NCBI GenBank assembly: GCA_947623455.1
Contig: OX392540.1
Location: 9,193,432 to 9,257,431, forward strand
DNA from: Mimachlamys varia
Taxonomy: Eukaryota > Mollusca > Bivalvia > Pectinida > Pectinidae
Reading direction: 5' to 3'
DNA length: 64,000 bases
Part shown: positions 23,043-33,590 of the stretch, piece after piece
Numbering within the stretch: the stretch's first letter is position 1
Layout: each line of letters starts with the position of its first letter
The notes under the pieces: model-generated
What the model was told of the DNA's origin: nothing
The model's input: the letters and a program-made list of their open reading frames with translations, nothing else
Databases searched by the model: none
Program-made: the position numbers and the translations under genes

Positions 23043-24112
23043 GTGATCCATAATTTAGCAGAAACTTACTGCCTGTTTATATCACATGTACATTATAAAT
23101 TTTGGTTCAGTGAGCCTGGAGTCCTCGTGGTTGTGTGAGGATTCAATCAGGAAACTTTGTCAAATCCATAACCATCGTCGTATTAAATGTATTCATTGAA
23201 TTTTTTTGAATTATAGTTATTTCTATTTGTTTCACTTGTAAGAGCAATCACCATACATAACACTGATCAAGATTTGCATCAGTTACATATGATTATTGCT
23301 CTTCATACACAATTCAGTCTATGAGGCCATTTCTGAAAATTTGCTTGAAAAAATATTAGAAAAAGGATTTAATTGGAAAAAAATAAAAACATTTTTTTTT
23401 TAATTTTTAAAAAAATAATCAATTTCAAATTAGCTATTATTTTCCTTAATTATTCAGACGTGGCCAACATAAAATCTGAATTGCAGCTGTATAAGACATA
23501 AGACAATATATTGACATGATATTGACATGATATTGACTAGCCTGAAAGGTTGAAGGAAACACATTCAAAGATGGAGACATGACATGAGTTATCTGCATGA
23601 AATGGCAGTCATCAGGATTTTATTATCATTATTACATACAATAAGTCCATTAATCATATACGCCGAACAACATTTAAAAAAAAAACTGCAATACCAATGC
23701 TTATGTTCAACAATTATCAATGTCACAGAATGGCATGAAAAAAAACAAAATGGCTGCCAAAGGGGAGATAACTCATATCTGACTCAGACATATTGACTGC
23801 GGTTTACTGTGAAGTTTATGATACTCACATGGTTATCAAATTCCAATAATAATTACGAGTCAAAAATAGATATAAAAAACAAGAAAGAACACCAAGAAAT
23901 ATTAAGACCAAAGGAAATATATATCCGATGCAATATTTCAACTTAAGCTCAGGTTCGGTACAAAACTTAAAATTACCAGAACTAACCGAATGAACTCAAC
24001 GGAGGAAAGGGAGTGGGGTGGGGTGGGGTGTAGTGGTGTTGGTGTTGGTATGAGGATAACTCAAAATTTAAAAAATGGCCGCCAGGGGGAGGTAACTCTG
24101 TCAGTTTCAAAT
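23043..24112 (+). other. 3' flank of unit A, non-coding
   Basis: Nearly identical to 31580-32656 and 37968-39034. It contains two related motifs, AATGGCTGCCAAAGGGGAGA (about 23748) and AATGGCCGCCAGGGGGAGGT (about 24073), each followed by AACTC. It also has a GGGGTGGGGT microsatellite at about 24015. Short ORFs repeat only because the units repeat. Confidence 0.7.
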
Positions 24113-24315
24113 GCGGTGGCCAAGTGGTTGAAGTGTTCCGACATTCTACCACTAGCCCTCCGCCTCTGGGTTTTGAGTTCGAATCACACGTGGTACTGAC
24201 TGTAGGTCGGTGGTTTTTCTCCAGGTTCTCCGGCTTTCCTCCAACTTCAAAACCTGGCATGTCCTAAAATGACCCTAACGGTTAATAGGACGTAAAACAA
24301 AATTGTACCAAACCA
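24113..24315 (+). mobile_element. tRNA-derived SINE within unit A
   Basis: Box A-like TGGCCAAGTGGTTGAAGTG, box B-like GAGTTCGAATCAC, body GTAGGTCGGTGGTTTTTCTC and tail TAGGACGTAAAACAAAATTG. The same SINE sits at the same place in the other two units, so it inserted before the units were duplicated. Confidence 0.85.
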
Positions 24316-24472
24316 AAGTTTTATATGCCCAATGAAAACATGTTAAGGGAGTTGAGATGAGATTGGGGGGGCAGATGTTAAAGGTAGGGGCTAGATAGAG
24401 GGGGGTTGGTTGGTTAATGACAGGAATATATAATTGTTAGATTTCAGATGTAATAACAATTGGGTATAAACA
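24316..24472. other. Spacer with G-rich tracts
   Basis: The spacer between SINE and HNH ORF contains G tracts. The main one is 7 G here, 19 G in unit B (32904-32922) and 13 G in unit C (39281-39293). Confidence 0.7.
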
Positions 24473-24883
24473 TTAGGCAATATGGCTACATGAATTAAAA
24501 CAAATAATGAAATCACCTGCAATTATGCAATTTCCATAATGTCCATGTGTACCGGTACATGCGCCTTTAAACTTGCAAACTTGCCGACTGTTATTGACAC
24601 CATGAGGTTCACAGCTTAAATGATCAGTGTTTATACACCGAGGAACATGACATTTGTGAGAAATGTCACATCCGTCAGGAATTTGACCATGCCTTATCCT
24701 ATAGGCTAACCTATGAACATAGAATATTTTATACATATTTCTTGCCAAGCCAACATTTAAAACACCATATTCTAAACCCTTCCACTTTTTTACACATCCT
24801 TGCCATGTTTGACAGCCATCAGGCAAATGTAGAGAGCGTTGTTCTAATTTTGTTCTGCATGCATCAAGTATAGCAGCATCCAT
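24473..24883 (-). CDS. His-Me finger (HNH) endonuclease, I-PpoI-like, unit A
   Basis: 136 residues, starting at an ATG in a good context (CAAGATGG on the minus strand). The core reads YVHRLAY (55-61), GQIPDG (66-71), SHKC (75-78), a C83 and an H88, then NN at 97-98, and cysteines at 103, 109 and 119 with H113. In I-PpoI (recalled numbering) the general base H98, zinc ligands C100, C105 and H110, metal ligand N119 and second-zinc ligands C125, C132, H134 and C138 follow almost the same spacing: H76, C78, C83, H88, N97, C103, C109, H113, C119. So the double-strand endonuclease fold and active site look intact. C24 or C30 could complete the first zinc site. It lies antisense to, and about 1.4 kb downstream of, the transposase. 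No nuclear localisation signal is obvious. Units B and C have R at residue 45 where this copy has G. Confidence 0.75.
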   Translation of the reverse strand: MDAAILDACRTKLEQRSLHLPDGCQTWQGCVKKWKGLEYGVLNVGLARNMYKIFYVHRLAYRIRHGQIPDGCDISHKCHVPRCINTDHLSCEPHGVNNSRQVCKFKGACTGTHGHYGNCIIAGDFIICFNSCSHIA

Positions 24884-25376
24884 CTTGAAATGTTATGTAA
24901 TAACTGTACACAGGTGATTTTACAGTTAGGTAACTGTTTAAGCAGGACACGTGACAGTAACTACCATATATGGAGAAACCTACTCTAATGGAACACTACA
25001 AAACGAAAGTAAACAATCCCCCACCTCATCATCTAATAGGCCCGAGATAACTATTAATTTCTCTATATTGGCTTACCAAACATATACAGGTGTAGCTCCT
25101 TCCCTATATCTCACTCAGACTTTAATCCTCCAGGTATGTCAAAGGTGGGTCTTTGGTACAATTCCAGCCAAAGTGTTGACAGGTCATGACCACCATTTTT
25201 TCACGTGGTGATGTAGAGTGTGTGGCTACTGCTGCATCATGGTTAATATTCTGGCGCAATATTCAAATGACCCAGGGTACAAAATATACCCCATTTGAAG
25301 CATTCAGTACATTCAAACTATTCTTTGCTCATGAAAAGTCAAACAAAACATGTGAATCTTCTAATTAGTACCAATT
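24884..25376. other. Unit A right part, non-coding
   Basis: Upstream (minus-strand sense) region of the HNH ORF and the start of the segment that is triplicated in unit B. It ends in CCAATT, where the pearl-like element is inserted. Confidence 0.6.
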
Positions 25377-28300
25377 AACAAGAGGCCCAACGGGCCTTAA
25401 CGGTCATCTGACTACCAATTGTAAAATCACTATGAAAATACGTGTAGTCATTAAATCAAGTTATAATGCCTGTATAGATTGCCAAGTTCAAGATAGTGGC
25501 CTTCTTGGATTTCTGATGGGCTTGAAAAATAACAACAAGTTTCAGCTTATTCCTAGTGAGTAAACTTGACAACAAACCCTTTTGGCCCCTGTGACCTTGA
25601 ATGAATGTCAGGGTCATTTCTTTAAACAAACTTGACACACCTTTATCCCAGCATGCCACAAGCCCAATATCACATCTCTGTGCCTTTTGGTTATTCAGAA
25701 AAAGTTGTTTTAAAGATTTTGACCCTTTTGGCCCCTGTGACCTTGAATGAAGTTCAAGGTCATTTATTTGAACAAACTTGGTAGACCTTTATCCCAGCAT
25801 GCCACAGGCCTAATATCAGGTCTCTGAGCCTTTTAATTATTCAGAAGAAGTTGTTTAAAGATTATGACCGTTTTGGCCTCTGTGACCTTGAATGAAGGTC
25901 AAGGTCATTTCTTTGAACAAACTTGGTAGCCCTTTATCCCAGCATAACACAGGACCAATATCAGGTCTCTGGGCCTTTTGGTTATTCAGAAGAAGTTGTT
26001 TAAAAAGATTTTGACCTTTTTGGCCCCTGTGACCTTGAATAAAGGTCAAGGTCATTTCTTTGAACAAACTTGGTAGCCCTTTATCCCAGCATGCCACAGG
26101 CCCAATATCAGGTCTCTGGGCCTTTTGGTTATTCAGAAGAAGTTGTTTAAAGATTATGACCGTTTTGGTCCCTGTGACCTTGAATGAAAGTCAAGATCAT
26201 TTCTTTGAACAAACTTGGTAGCCCTTTATCCCAGCATGCCACAGGCCCAATATCAGGTCTCTGGGCCTTTTGGTTATTCAGAAGAAGTCGTTTAAAGATT
26301 ATGACCGTTTTGGCCCCTGTGACCTTGAATGAAAGTCAAGGTCATTTCTTTGAACAAACTTGGTAGCCCTTTATCCCAGCATGCCACAGGCCCAATATTA
26401 GGTATCTGGGCCTTTTGGTTATTCAGAAGAAAATGTTTAAAGATTATGACCGTTTTGGCCCCAGTGACCTTGAATGAAAGTCAAGGTCATTTCTTTGAAC
26501 AAACTTGGTAGCCCTTTATCCCAGCATGCCACAGGCCCAATATTAGATCTCTGGGCCTTTTGGTTATTCAGAAGAAAATGTTTAAAGATTATGACCGTTT
26601 TGGTCCCAGTGACCTTGAATGAAAGTCAAGGTCATTTCTTTGAACAAACTTAATAGCCCTTTATCCCAGCATGCCACAGGCCCAATATCAGGTCTCTGGG
26701 CCTTTTGGTTATTCAGAAGAAGTTGTTTAAAGATTATGACCGTTTTGGCCCCTGTGACCTTGAATGAAAGTCAAGGTCATTTCTTTGAACAAACTTGGTA
26801 GCCCTTTATCCCAGCATGCCACAGGCCCAATATTAGGTCTCTGTGCCTTTTGGTTATTCAGAAGAAGTCGTTTAAAAATTATGACCGTTTTATCCCCTGT
26901 GACCTTGAATGAAGGTCAAGGTCATTTGTTTGAACAAACTTGGTAGCCCTTTATCTCAGCATAACACAGGACCAATATCAGGTCTCTTGGCCTTTTGGTT
27001 ATTCAGAAGAAGTTGTTTAAAAAGATTTTGACCTTTTCGGCCCCTGTGACCTTGAATGAAGGTCAAGGTCATTTGTTTGAACAAACTTGGTAGCCCTTTA
27101 TCCCAGCATGCCACAGGCCCAATATCAGGTCTCTGGGCCTTTTGGTTATTCAGAAGAAGTCGTTCAAAGATTTTGACCTTTTTGGCCCCTGTGACCTTGA
27201 ATGAAGGTCAAGGTCATTTGTTTGAACAAACTTGGTAGCCCTTTATCCCAGCATGCCACAAGCCCAATATTAGGTCTCTGGGCCTTTTGGTTATTCAGAA
27301 GAAGTCGTTTAAAAATTATGACCGTTTTGTCGCCTGTGACCTTGAATGAAGATCAAGGTCATTTCTTTGAACAAACTTGGTAGCCCTTTATCTCAGCATA
27401 ACACAGGACCAATATCAGGTCTCTGGGCCTTTTGGTTATTCAGAAGAAGTTGTTTAAAAAGATTTTGACCTTTTTGGCCCCTGTGACCTTGAATGAAGGT
27501 CAAGGTCATTTGTTTGAACAAACTTGGTAGCCCTTTATCCCAGCATGCCACAGGCCCAATATCAGGTCTCTGGGCCTTTTGGTTATTCAAAAGAAGTCGT
27601 TCAAAGATTTTGACCTTTTTGGCCCCTGTGACCTTGAATGAAGGTCAAGGTCATTTGTTTGAACAAACTTGGTAGCCCTTTATCCCAGCATGCCACAGGC
27701 CCAATATTAGGTCTCTGGGCGTTTTGGTTATTCAGAAGAAGTCGTTCAAAGATTTTGACCTTTTTGGCCCCTGTGACCTTGAATGAAGGTCAAGGTCATT
27801 TGTTTGAACAAACTTGGTAGCCCTTTATCCCAGCATGCCACAGGCCTAATATTAGGTCTCTGGGCCTTTTGGTTATTCAGAAGAAGTCGTTTAAAAATTA
27901 TGACCGTTTTGTCCCCTGTGACCTTGAATGAAGGTCAAGGTCATTTCTTTGAACAAACTTGGTAGCCCTTTATCTCAGCATAACACAGGACCAATATCAG
28001 GTCTCTGGGCCTTTTGGTTATTCAGAAGAAGTCGTTTAAAAAGACTTTGACCTTTTCGGCCCCTGTGACCTTGAATGAAGGTCAAGGTCATTTGTTTGAA
28101 CAAACTTGGTAGCCCTTTATCCCAGCATGCCACAGGCCCAATATCAGGTCTCTGGGCCTTTTGGTTATTCAGAAGAAGTCGTTCAAAGATTTTGACCTTT
28201 TTGGCCCCTGTGACCTTGAATGAAGGTCAAGGTCATTTGTTTGAACAAACTTGGTAGCCCTTTATCCCAGCATGCCACAGGCCCAATATTGGGTCTATGG

Positions 28301-28435
28301 GCCTTTTGGTTTATGAGAAGAAGATGTTTAAATGGAAAAGTTTACGGACGGCGCACGACGCACGGCGCACGACGCACGACGACGGACGAAGCATGATGAC
28401 TATAGGTCATCCTGACCCTTCGGGTCAGATGACCT
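25377..28435 (-). mobile_element. 3.06-kb pearl-like (rolling-circle type) element with about nineteen 145-bp repeats
   Basis: The left edge AACAAGAGGCCCAACGGGCC contains a GGCCC/GGGCC hairpin. The right edge has a CGACGCACG-rich block, GACTATAGGTCATCCTGACCC, a CTGACCC-TTC-GGGTCAG hairpin, and GACCT. Between are about 19 tandem units of 145-146 bp with CCTGTGACCTTGAATGAAGG, TTTATCCCAGCATGCCACAG and GGCCTTTTGGTTATTCAGAA. The corresponding empty site in units B and C (CCAATTAAAAACTCCC) shows that the element entered between CCAATT and AAAAACTCCC with no evident target duplication. Lack of duplication, a terminal hairpin and a tandem core fit non-autonomous Helitron-like pearl elements of bivalves. 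The numerous 60-codon ORFs are repeat shadows. Confidence 0.85.
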
Positions 28436-29557
28436 AAAAACTCCCTGGGTTCAGTATGGTCTTCAGAAAAAAAAATTGAAAAATAGTCCAAATTTATTCA
28501 GAACTATATTCGTTGGTAACGACACACTTGCATACGTAATAGGTGCCTCGTCCCTAATAGACGAGTGATTAGAAAAAAAAATTGTTTCATGGACTTTTTC
28601 AGATGCAAGGTATATTTATCCTACATTCTGTGAAATTTGCCAACTTTTTGTTGAGAAATGTGTGTTTCCTAGCAATTCTACTGACAGTAACACTCTGTCT
28701 GCAGCACATGTATATTGAGCTACTCCTGGAAATTTGTGAATTTTTAGGCAGACTTCAAATATCCAAGAAAAATTAACAATCATCAATCAGCTACATTTCA
28801 ATATGTTTACAGAGACTTGTTGTCTACTAGTGTCTGATAAATGACTTTAGATAATCATTGCTACCAATTTGGATTTTCAGCATATTTTCAAACATGTGTG
28901 GCAAGTTTCAGGCAATGTCAACACTCAAAATGTAAACATATTTAAAAATTCACATGTCATATTTATCATGACATTGACAAATTTGGTATAAAAATGAAGC
29001 TTCATATCCTATCAACTGCATATGAAGCAGAATACATGTTGGCACTACTTAAACATACTAAATTATGATGTCATATACCCATGGGGTCCCAAATGCCAAA
29101 AATACCAGACCATCAGGGTGCTTTGCCAAAAAATACTTCCACACACTTGCATGATTCTCACAACAACTGGGAACTTCATGCATACACTTCTTACATGCAC
29201 AAAATATGTACCTTAAACATATTGGTAACATTTCTCTTCAACATACCCAAAACTATCACCCAAATGAACAAGGAATGGACATCCAAGACATCAAATTCTT
29301 TGCTGCTCACAAACTTGTAAGACATATTTCAGTGAAGGGTTTTCATTAATCACCATGAAATTTAATTATTATGGTCTCCAATAATTCACCAAGTTACCAG
29401 TGTTGTACTGCAGACCCTGTTTGATGCTATCCAGCCTAATGATGAGGCAGATAATGGCCGTGACGTACTGGATTTGGAGAGCTCTGGTTGGCTGTCTGGA
29501 GATACTGTGCCGCGTGGGTCTGTAGCTGATTTATGGCCTTCTTGTGCTCAGAGCTGA
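28436..29557 (+). other. Unit B, 5' flank of the transposase gene
   Basis: Nearly identical to 34846-35946, and to 40300-41249 as far as that copy goes. No upstream coding exon is convincing. From about 29392 to 29557 a frame continuous with the transposase is open (it includes NDEADNGRDVLDLESSGW) but ends in a TGA immediately before the ATG at 29558. It may be a remnant of an N-terminal extension or an exon spliced differently. Confidence 0.5.
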
Positions 29558-31579
29558 ATGGCCAATATGAAAGACCCTGTACACTGGCTTGGTATCAGAG
29601 TCATTCAGTGTTTCAAGATGAGAGGTGAGAGGAAAAGAAGAAGATCACAGTTCCAGAAGAATCATGCATACATGTGTCCAAAAGTTAAAAAGGTCACATG
29701 TGATGTAAGCACAGCTGGTCCATGGAGAAGACTTGAACACGATGACTTCCGCAGAATGACGAGGACCACTTCATCGGGTACTTACACAGTGCTGACTAGT
29801 GATGGCAAACCTAGAAATGTCAAACTGCTTCGGCCAAAGAAACCTCCAACACCTATTCTGGAACAGTACCTGCAAGGAGAAAGCAAAGTGCAGAATGAAA
29901 TGAAGTTCGTACACTGGGGAAATTTTCAAGGTATGTGGAACAGCTTGATGGAAAAACACAGACTCATGAATGTTGAATGTCAAGAACCAAAGTTTGAACT
30001 AGATCGTGAACTACAGAAAGGCATATGTGTGAAGCAGAGACTTGTGTGTGTTTGCTGTGGACTTACTTCAGACTTGTGCAAAATGTACACTGAAATACCA
30101 TCATCTACCAGGGGTGCTAAATGTGCTGTCCCTAATATGGCCTTTTCCAGTGCCTTACATGACTTACCTATTGGACCAAGTATGTTCAGATATCTATGTG
30201 CGGTTGGAAACTTGGTGCCACCCAGTCGAAGAACACTACAGAAAAACCTCAACAAGGCAGGGGAGACAATTGTTGCTATGAACCAAGAGGACATGGACAG
30301 TAGGATACAGAAACAACTCGAGGTAAACGCCATGAAAGGTGAGACATCACAAGCTGTCAACACATCTGTAGATGGACTATATCACTCTGTTACATATGGA
30401 TCAAGACACAAGATGGGACAAGCTACATCACAGGCTGTTGGAACTGCATGCAATACTGGGACAGATATGAAAGAAGTGCTCGCATTGGTTGTTAAGAACA
30501 AACTATGTGCTACTGGTGCGTGGCTAAGAGCCAAGGGACACTCTGTGAAATGCCCAAATGGCCATGCAAACTGTACAGCTAACATGGACAAGTACAAACC
30601 TATCACAGAGGCAGAACTAGGAAAGGATCTGGGAACATGCTTCACTGTGCAAGGTGCACTTGTAAGGTATGTAACTACAGATGGTGACGGTAAAGCAGCA
30701 GCTGGTTTTCAGGAAGCCATGAAAGTAATAGATCCGACATGGAAAGTGCAACGCCTTGCGGACCCTATCCATCTCAGCCAGAGTCAGTACCGCCAGTGTC
30801 TCAAAGGATCCTGGAGTAGAGGAATGTTTTCTGGGAAAACATACGAAGAAAGGCAGGACATTAAGAAAGTGTTTAGTATGGACGTCAAGACTCGGTGTCA
30901 TATCATTCTAAAAGAGTTAATGCGGGCGCACGAGGGGAATGTTAAAATAATTGGTCAAAAACTACCTGTAGTGCTTAAAACAACCATTCTGTGCTACAGT
31001 GGAGACTGTTCGAAATGTCGGAGGAACTCTTATGTGTGCGGAGGAGGAATAAAGACAAGCTGGTGGGTGAAATCGAACAATCTGCAGTCTATGAAAATTA
31101 CAAAACTAAACATGGACAACAATGACAAGAAACTGTTAGAAGAAATACTTCTAATGAAGTTAGGAGAAGGGGCTATCTCAGCCATGACATTCAACACCAA
31201 CACTCAGAGGAACGAGGCTTGCAACAAGTTTGTTAACGAAAGTTCACCAAAAAACTTACACTGCTCCAGGAACGCCATATCTGCAACAGCGGCAGCAGTT
31301 CATCGCTTCAACCAGGGAAGGGTTAACTCGGCACTGACCAAACTGGAACATGTCAAGTGTCCATTACCCAGGGGAGGCAAGTGTGCTAGGGTGCTGAAAC
31401 AAATAAGCAAGGAACTTGAATACAAGGCTTCCTATGACAAGAAAGTGACAACAAAAAGACGACGGTGTTTCAATAAGAAAAATGACTTGGCCAATTTTTT
31501 CGAGTACAAGAAAAATTCAAAAGTAAGGCCGGATTACCGTAAAGGCCACTTGGATAAGAAACCGAAATTGAAAGTGTAA
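29558..31579 (+). CDS. Mutator-like DDE transposase, complete (unit B)
   Basis: 673 residues, starting at an ATG directly after an in-frame stop. It belongs to the Mutator-like transposase family widespread in marine invertebrates, recognised from its conserved phrases. In order: basic N-terminus (24-35), a cysteine knuckle CVCCGL (164-169, with C174), PIGPSMFRYL (204-213), the first catalytic-type aspartate in NTSVDGLY (D272), KLC (315-317), CPNGHANCTAN (332-342), the second aspartate in TTDGDG (D375 or D377), ADPIHL (401-406), FSMDVKTRC (439-447), a cysteine cluster C479/C484/C487/C494, and NEACNK with E553. E553 matches the third acidic residue of MULE transposases. A lysine- and arginine-rich tail (632-673) could act in DNA binding or nuclear import. 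The frame is uninterrupted. Expected role is cutting and joining at the element ends. No terminal inverted repeats were identified, so autonomy is unproven. Confidence 0.85.
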   Translation: MANMKDPVHWLGIRVIQCFKMRGERKRRRSQFQKNHAYMCPKVKKVTCDVSTAGPWRRLEHDDFRRMTRTTSSGTYTVLTSDGKPRNVKLLRPKKPPTPILEQYLQGESKVQNEMKFVHWGNFQGMWNSLMEKHRLMNVECQEPKFELDRELQKGICVKQRLVCVCCGLTSDLCKMYTEIPSSTRGAKCAVPNMAFSSALHDLPIGPSMFRYLCAVGNLVPPSRRTLQKNLNKAGETIVAMNQEDMDSRIQKQLEVNAMKGETSQAVNTSVDGLYHSVTYGSRHKMGQATSQAVGTACNTGTDMKEVLALVVKNKLCATGAWLRAKGHSVKCPNGHANCTANMDKYKPITEAELGKDLGTCFTVQGALVRYVTTDGDGKAAAGFQEAMKVIDPTWKVQRLADPIHLSQSQYRQCLKGSWSRGMFSGKTYEERQDIKKVFSMDVKTRCHIILKELMRAHEGNVKIIGQKLPVVLKTTILCYSGDCSKCRRNSYVCGGGIKTSWWVKSNNLQSMKITKLNMDNNDKKLLEEILLMKLGEGAISAMTFNTNTQRNEACNKFVNESSPKNLHCSRNAISATAAAVHRFNQGRVNSALTKLEHVKCPLPRGGKCARVLKQISKELEYKASYDKKVTTKRRRCFNKKNDLANFFEYKKNSKVRPDYRKGHLDKKPKLKV

Positions 31580-32656
31580 GTGGTCCATAATTTAGCAGAA
31601 ACTTACTGCCTGTTTATATCACATGTACATTATAAATTTTGGTTCAGTGAGCCTGGAGTCCTCGTGGTTGTGTGAGGATTCCATCAGGAAACTTTGTCAA
31701 ATCCATAACCATCGTCGTATTAAATGTATTAATTGAATTTTTTTGAATTATAGTTATTTCTATTTGTTTCACTTGTAAGAGCAATCACCATACATAACAC
31801 TGATCAAGATTTGCATCAGTTACATATGATTATTGCTCTTCATACACAATTCAGTCTATGAGGCCATTTCTGAAAATTTGCTTGAAAAAATATTAGAAAA
31901 AGGATTTAATTGGAAAAAAATAAAAAAATTTTTTTTTTTAATTTTTAAAAAAATAATCAATTTCAAATTAGCTATTATTTTCCTTAATTATTCAGATGTG
32001 GCCAACATAAAATCTGAATTGCAGCTGTATAAGACATAAGACAATATATTGACATGATATTGACATGATATTGACTAGCCAGAAAGGTTGAAGGAAACAC
32101 ATTCAAAGATGGAGACATGACATGAGTTATCTGCATGAAATGGCAGTCATCAGGATTTTATTATCATTATCACATACAATAAGTCCATTAATCATATACG
32201 CCGAACAATATTTTAAAAAAAACTGCAATACCAATGCTTTTGTTCAACAAATTATCAATGTCACAGAATGGCATGAAAAAAAACCAAAATGGCTGCCAAA
32301 GGGGAGATAACTCATATCTGACTCAGACATATTGACTGCGGTTTACTGTGAAGTTTAAGATACTCACATGGTTATCAAATTCCAATAATAATTACGAGTC
32401 AAAAATAGATATAAAAAACAAGAAAGAACACCAAGAAATATTAGGACCAAAGGAAATATATATCCGATGCAATATTTCAACCTAAGCTCAGGTTCAGTGC
32501 AAAACTTAAAATTACCAGAACTAACCGAATGAACTCAACAGAGGAAAGGGAGTGGGGTGGGGTGGGGTGGGGTGTAGTGGTGTTGGTGTTGGTATGAGGA
32601 TAACTCAAAATTTAAAAAATGGCCACCAGGGGGAGGTAACTCTGTCAGTTTCAAAT
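31580..32656 (+). other. Unit B, 3' flank of transposase, non-coding
   Basis: Near-identical to 23043-24112. It differs by scattered single bases, for example TCCATCAGG instead of TCAATCAGG and TTTAAGATAC instead of TTTATGATAC. It carries the two GGGGAGATAACTC-like motifs and the GGGGT microsatellite (one repeat longer). Confidence 0.7.
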
Positions 32657-32858
32657 GCGGTGGCCAAGTGGTTGAAGTGTTCCGACATTCTACCACTAGC
32701 CCTCCGCCTCTGGGTTTTGAGTTCGAATCACACGTGGTACTGACTGTAGGTCGGTGGTTTTTCTCCAGGTTCTCCGGCTTTCCTCCAACTTCAAAACCTG
32801 GCACGTCCTAAAATGACCCTAACGGTTAATAGGACGTAAAACAAAATTATACCAAACC
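32657..32858 (+). mobile_element. tRNA-derived SINE within unit B
   Basis: Orthologous to the SINE at 24113-24315, in the same position and orientation, differing by only a few bases. Confidence 0.85.
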
Positions 32859-33023
32859 AAAGTTTTATATGCCCAATGAAAACATGTTAAGGGAGTTGAG
32901 ATTGGGGGGGGGGGGGGGGGGGCAGATGTTAAAGGTAGGGGGTAGTGAGAGGGGGGTTGGTTGGTTAATGACAGGAATATATAATTGTTAGATTTCAGAT
33001 GTAATAACAATTGGGTATAAACA
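32859..33023. other. Spacer with 19-base G run
   Basis: Contains G run 32904-32922 and a further GAGAGGGGGGTTGG tract. It separates the SINE from the HNH ORF. Confidence 0.7.
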
Positions 33024-33434
33024 TTAGGCAATATGGCTACATGAATTAAAACAAATAATGGAATCACCTGCAATTATGCAATTTCCATAATGTCCATGTG
33101 TACCGGTACATGCGCCTTTAAACTTGCAAACTTGCCGACTGTTATTGACACCATGAGGTTCACAGCTTAAATGATCAGTGTTTATACACCGAGGAACATG
33201 ACATTTGTGAGAAATGTCACATCCGTCAGGAATTTGACCATGCCTTATCCTATAGGCTAACCTATGAACATAGAATATTTTATACATATTTCTTGCCAAG
33301 CGAACATTTAAAACACCATATTCTAAACCCTTCCACTTTTTTACACATCCTTGCCATGTTTGACAGCCATCAGGCAAATGTAGAGAGCGTTGTTCTAATT
33401 TTGTTCTGCATGCATCAAGTATAGCAGCATCCAT
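33024..33434 (-). CDS. His-Me finger (HNH) endonuclease, I-PpoI-like, unit B
   Basis: 136 residues with the same start and motifs as 24473-24883. The putative general base H76, zinc ligands C78, C83, H88, C103, C109, H113 and C119, and metal-binding N97 are all present. It differs by G45 to R and by F125 to S. It pairs with the only complete transposase of the array, so unit B is the one in which both proteins could still be made. The HNH gene is transcribed toward the transposase (tail to tail), with about 1.4 kb between the two stop codons. That spacing contains the SINE, which argues against a shared transcript. Confidence 0.75.
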   Translation of the reverse strand: MDAAILDACRTKLEQRSLHLPDGCQTWQGCVKKWKGLEYGVLNVRLARNMYKIFYVHRLAYRIRHGQIPDGCDISHKCHVPRCINTDHLSCEPHGVNNSRQVCKFKGACTGTHGHYGNCIIAGDSIICFNSCSHIA

Positions 33435-33590
33435 CTTGAAATGTTATGTAATAACTGTACACAGGTGATTTTACAGTTAAGTAACTGTTTAAGCAGGACA
33501 CGTGACAGTAACTACCATATATGGAGAAACCTACTCTAATGGAACACTACAAAACGAAAGTAAACAACCCCCCACCTCATCATATAATAG
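33435..33590. other. HNH upstream region, unit B
   Basis: Presumed promoter side of the minus-strand HNH ORF. It contains a palindromic GACACGTGAC-like word (33497) but no TATA box that I can defend. Confidence 0.4.

Noticed and set aside
24113..24195. tRNA gene
   Set aside because: The A and B boxes are tRNA-like, but the acceptor arms do not pair properly and the same sequence continues into a SINE body at five sites.
25456..28257. Repeated 60-80 codon ORFs (starting MKVKVI on plus, MACWDKG on minus)
   Set aside because: Shadows of the 145-bp tandem repeat inside the pearl-like element.
29081..29320. 79-codon ORF upstream of the transposase (also at 35470 and 40935)
   Set aside because: Its conservation is explained by recent duplication of the unit. 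Composition is not protein-like.
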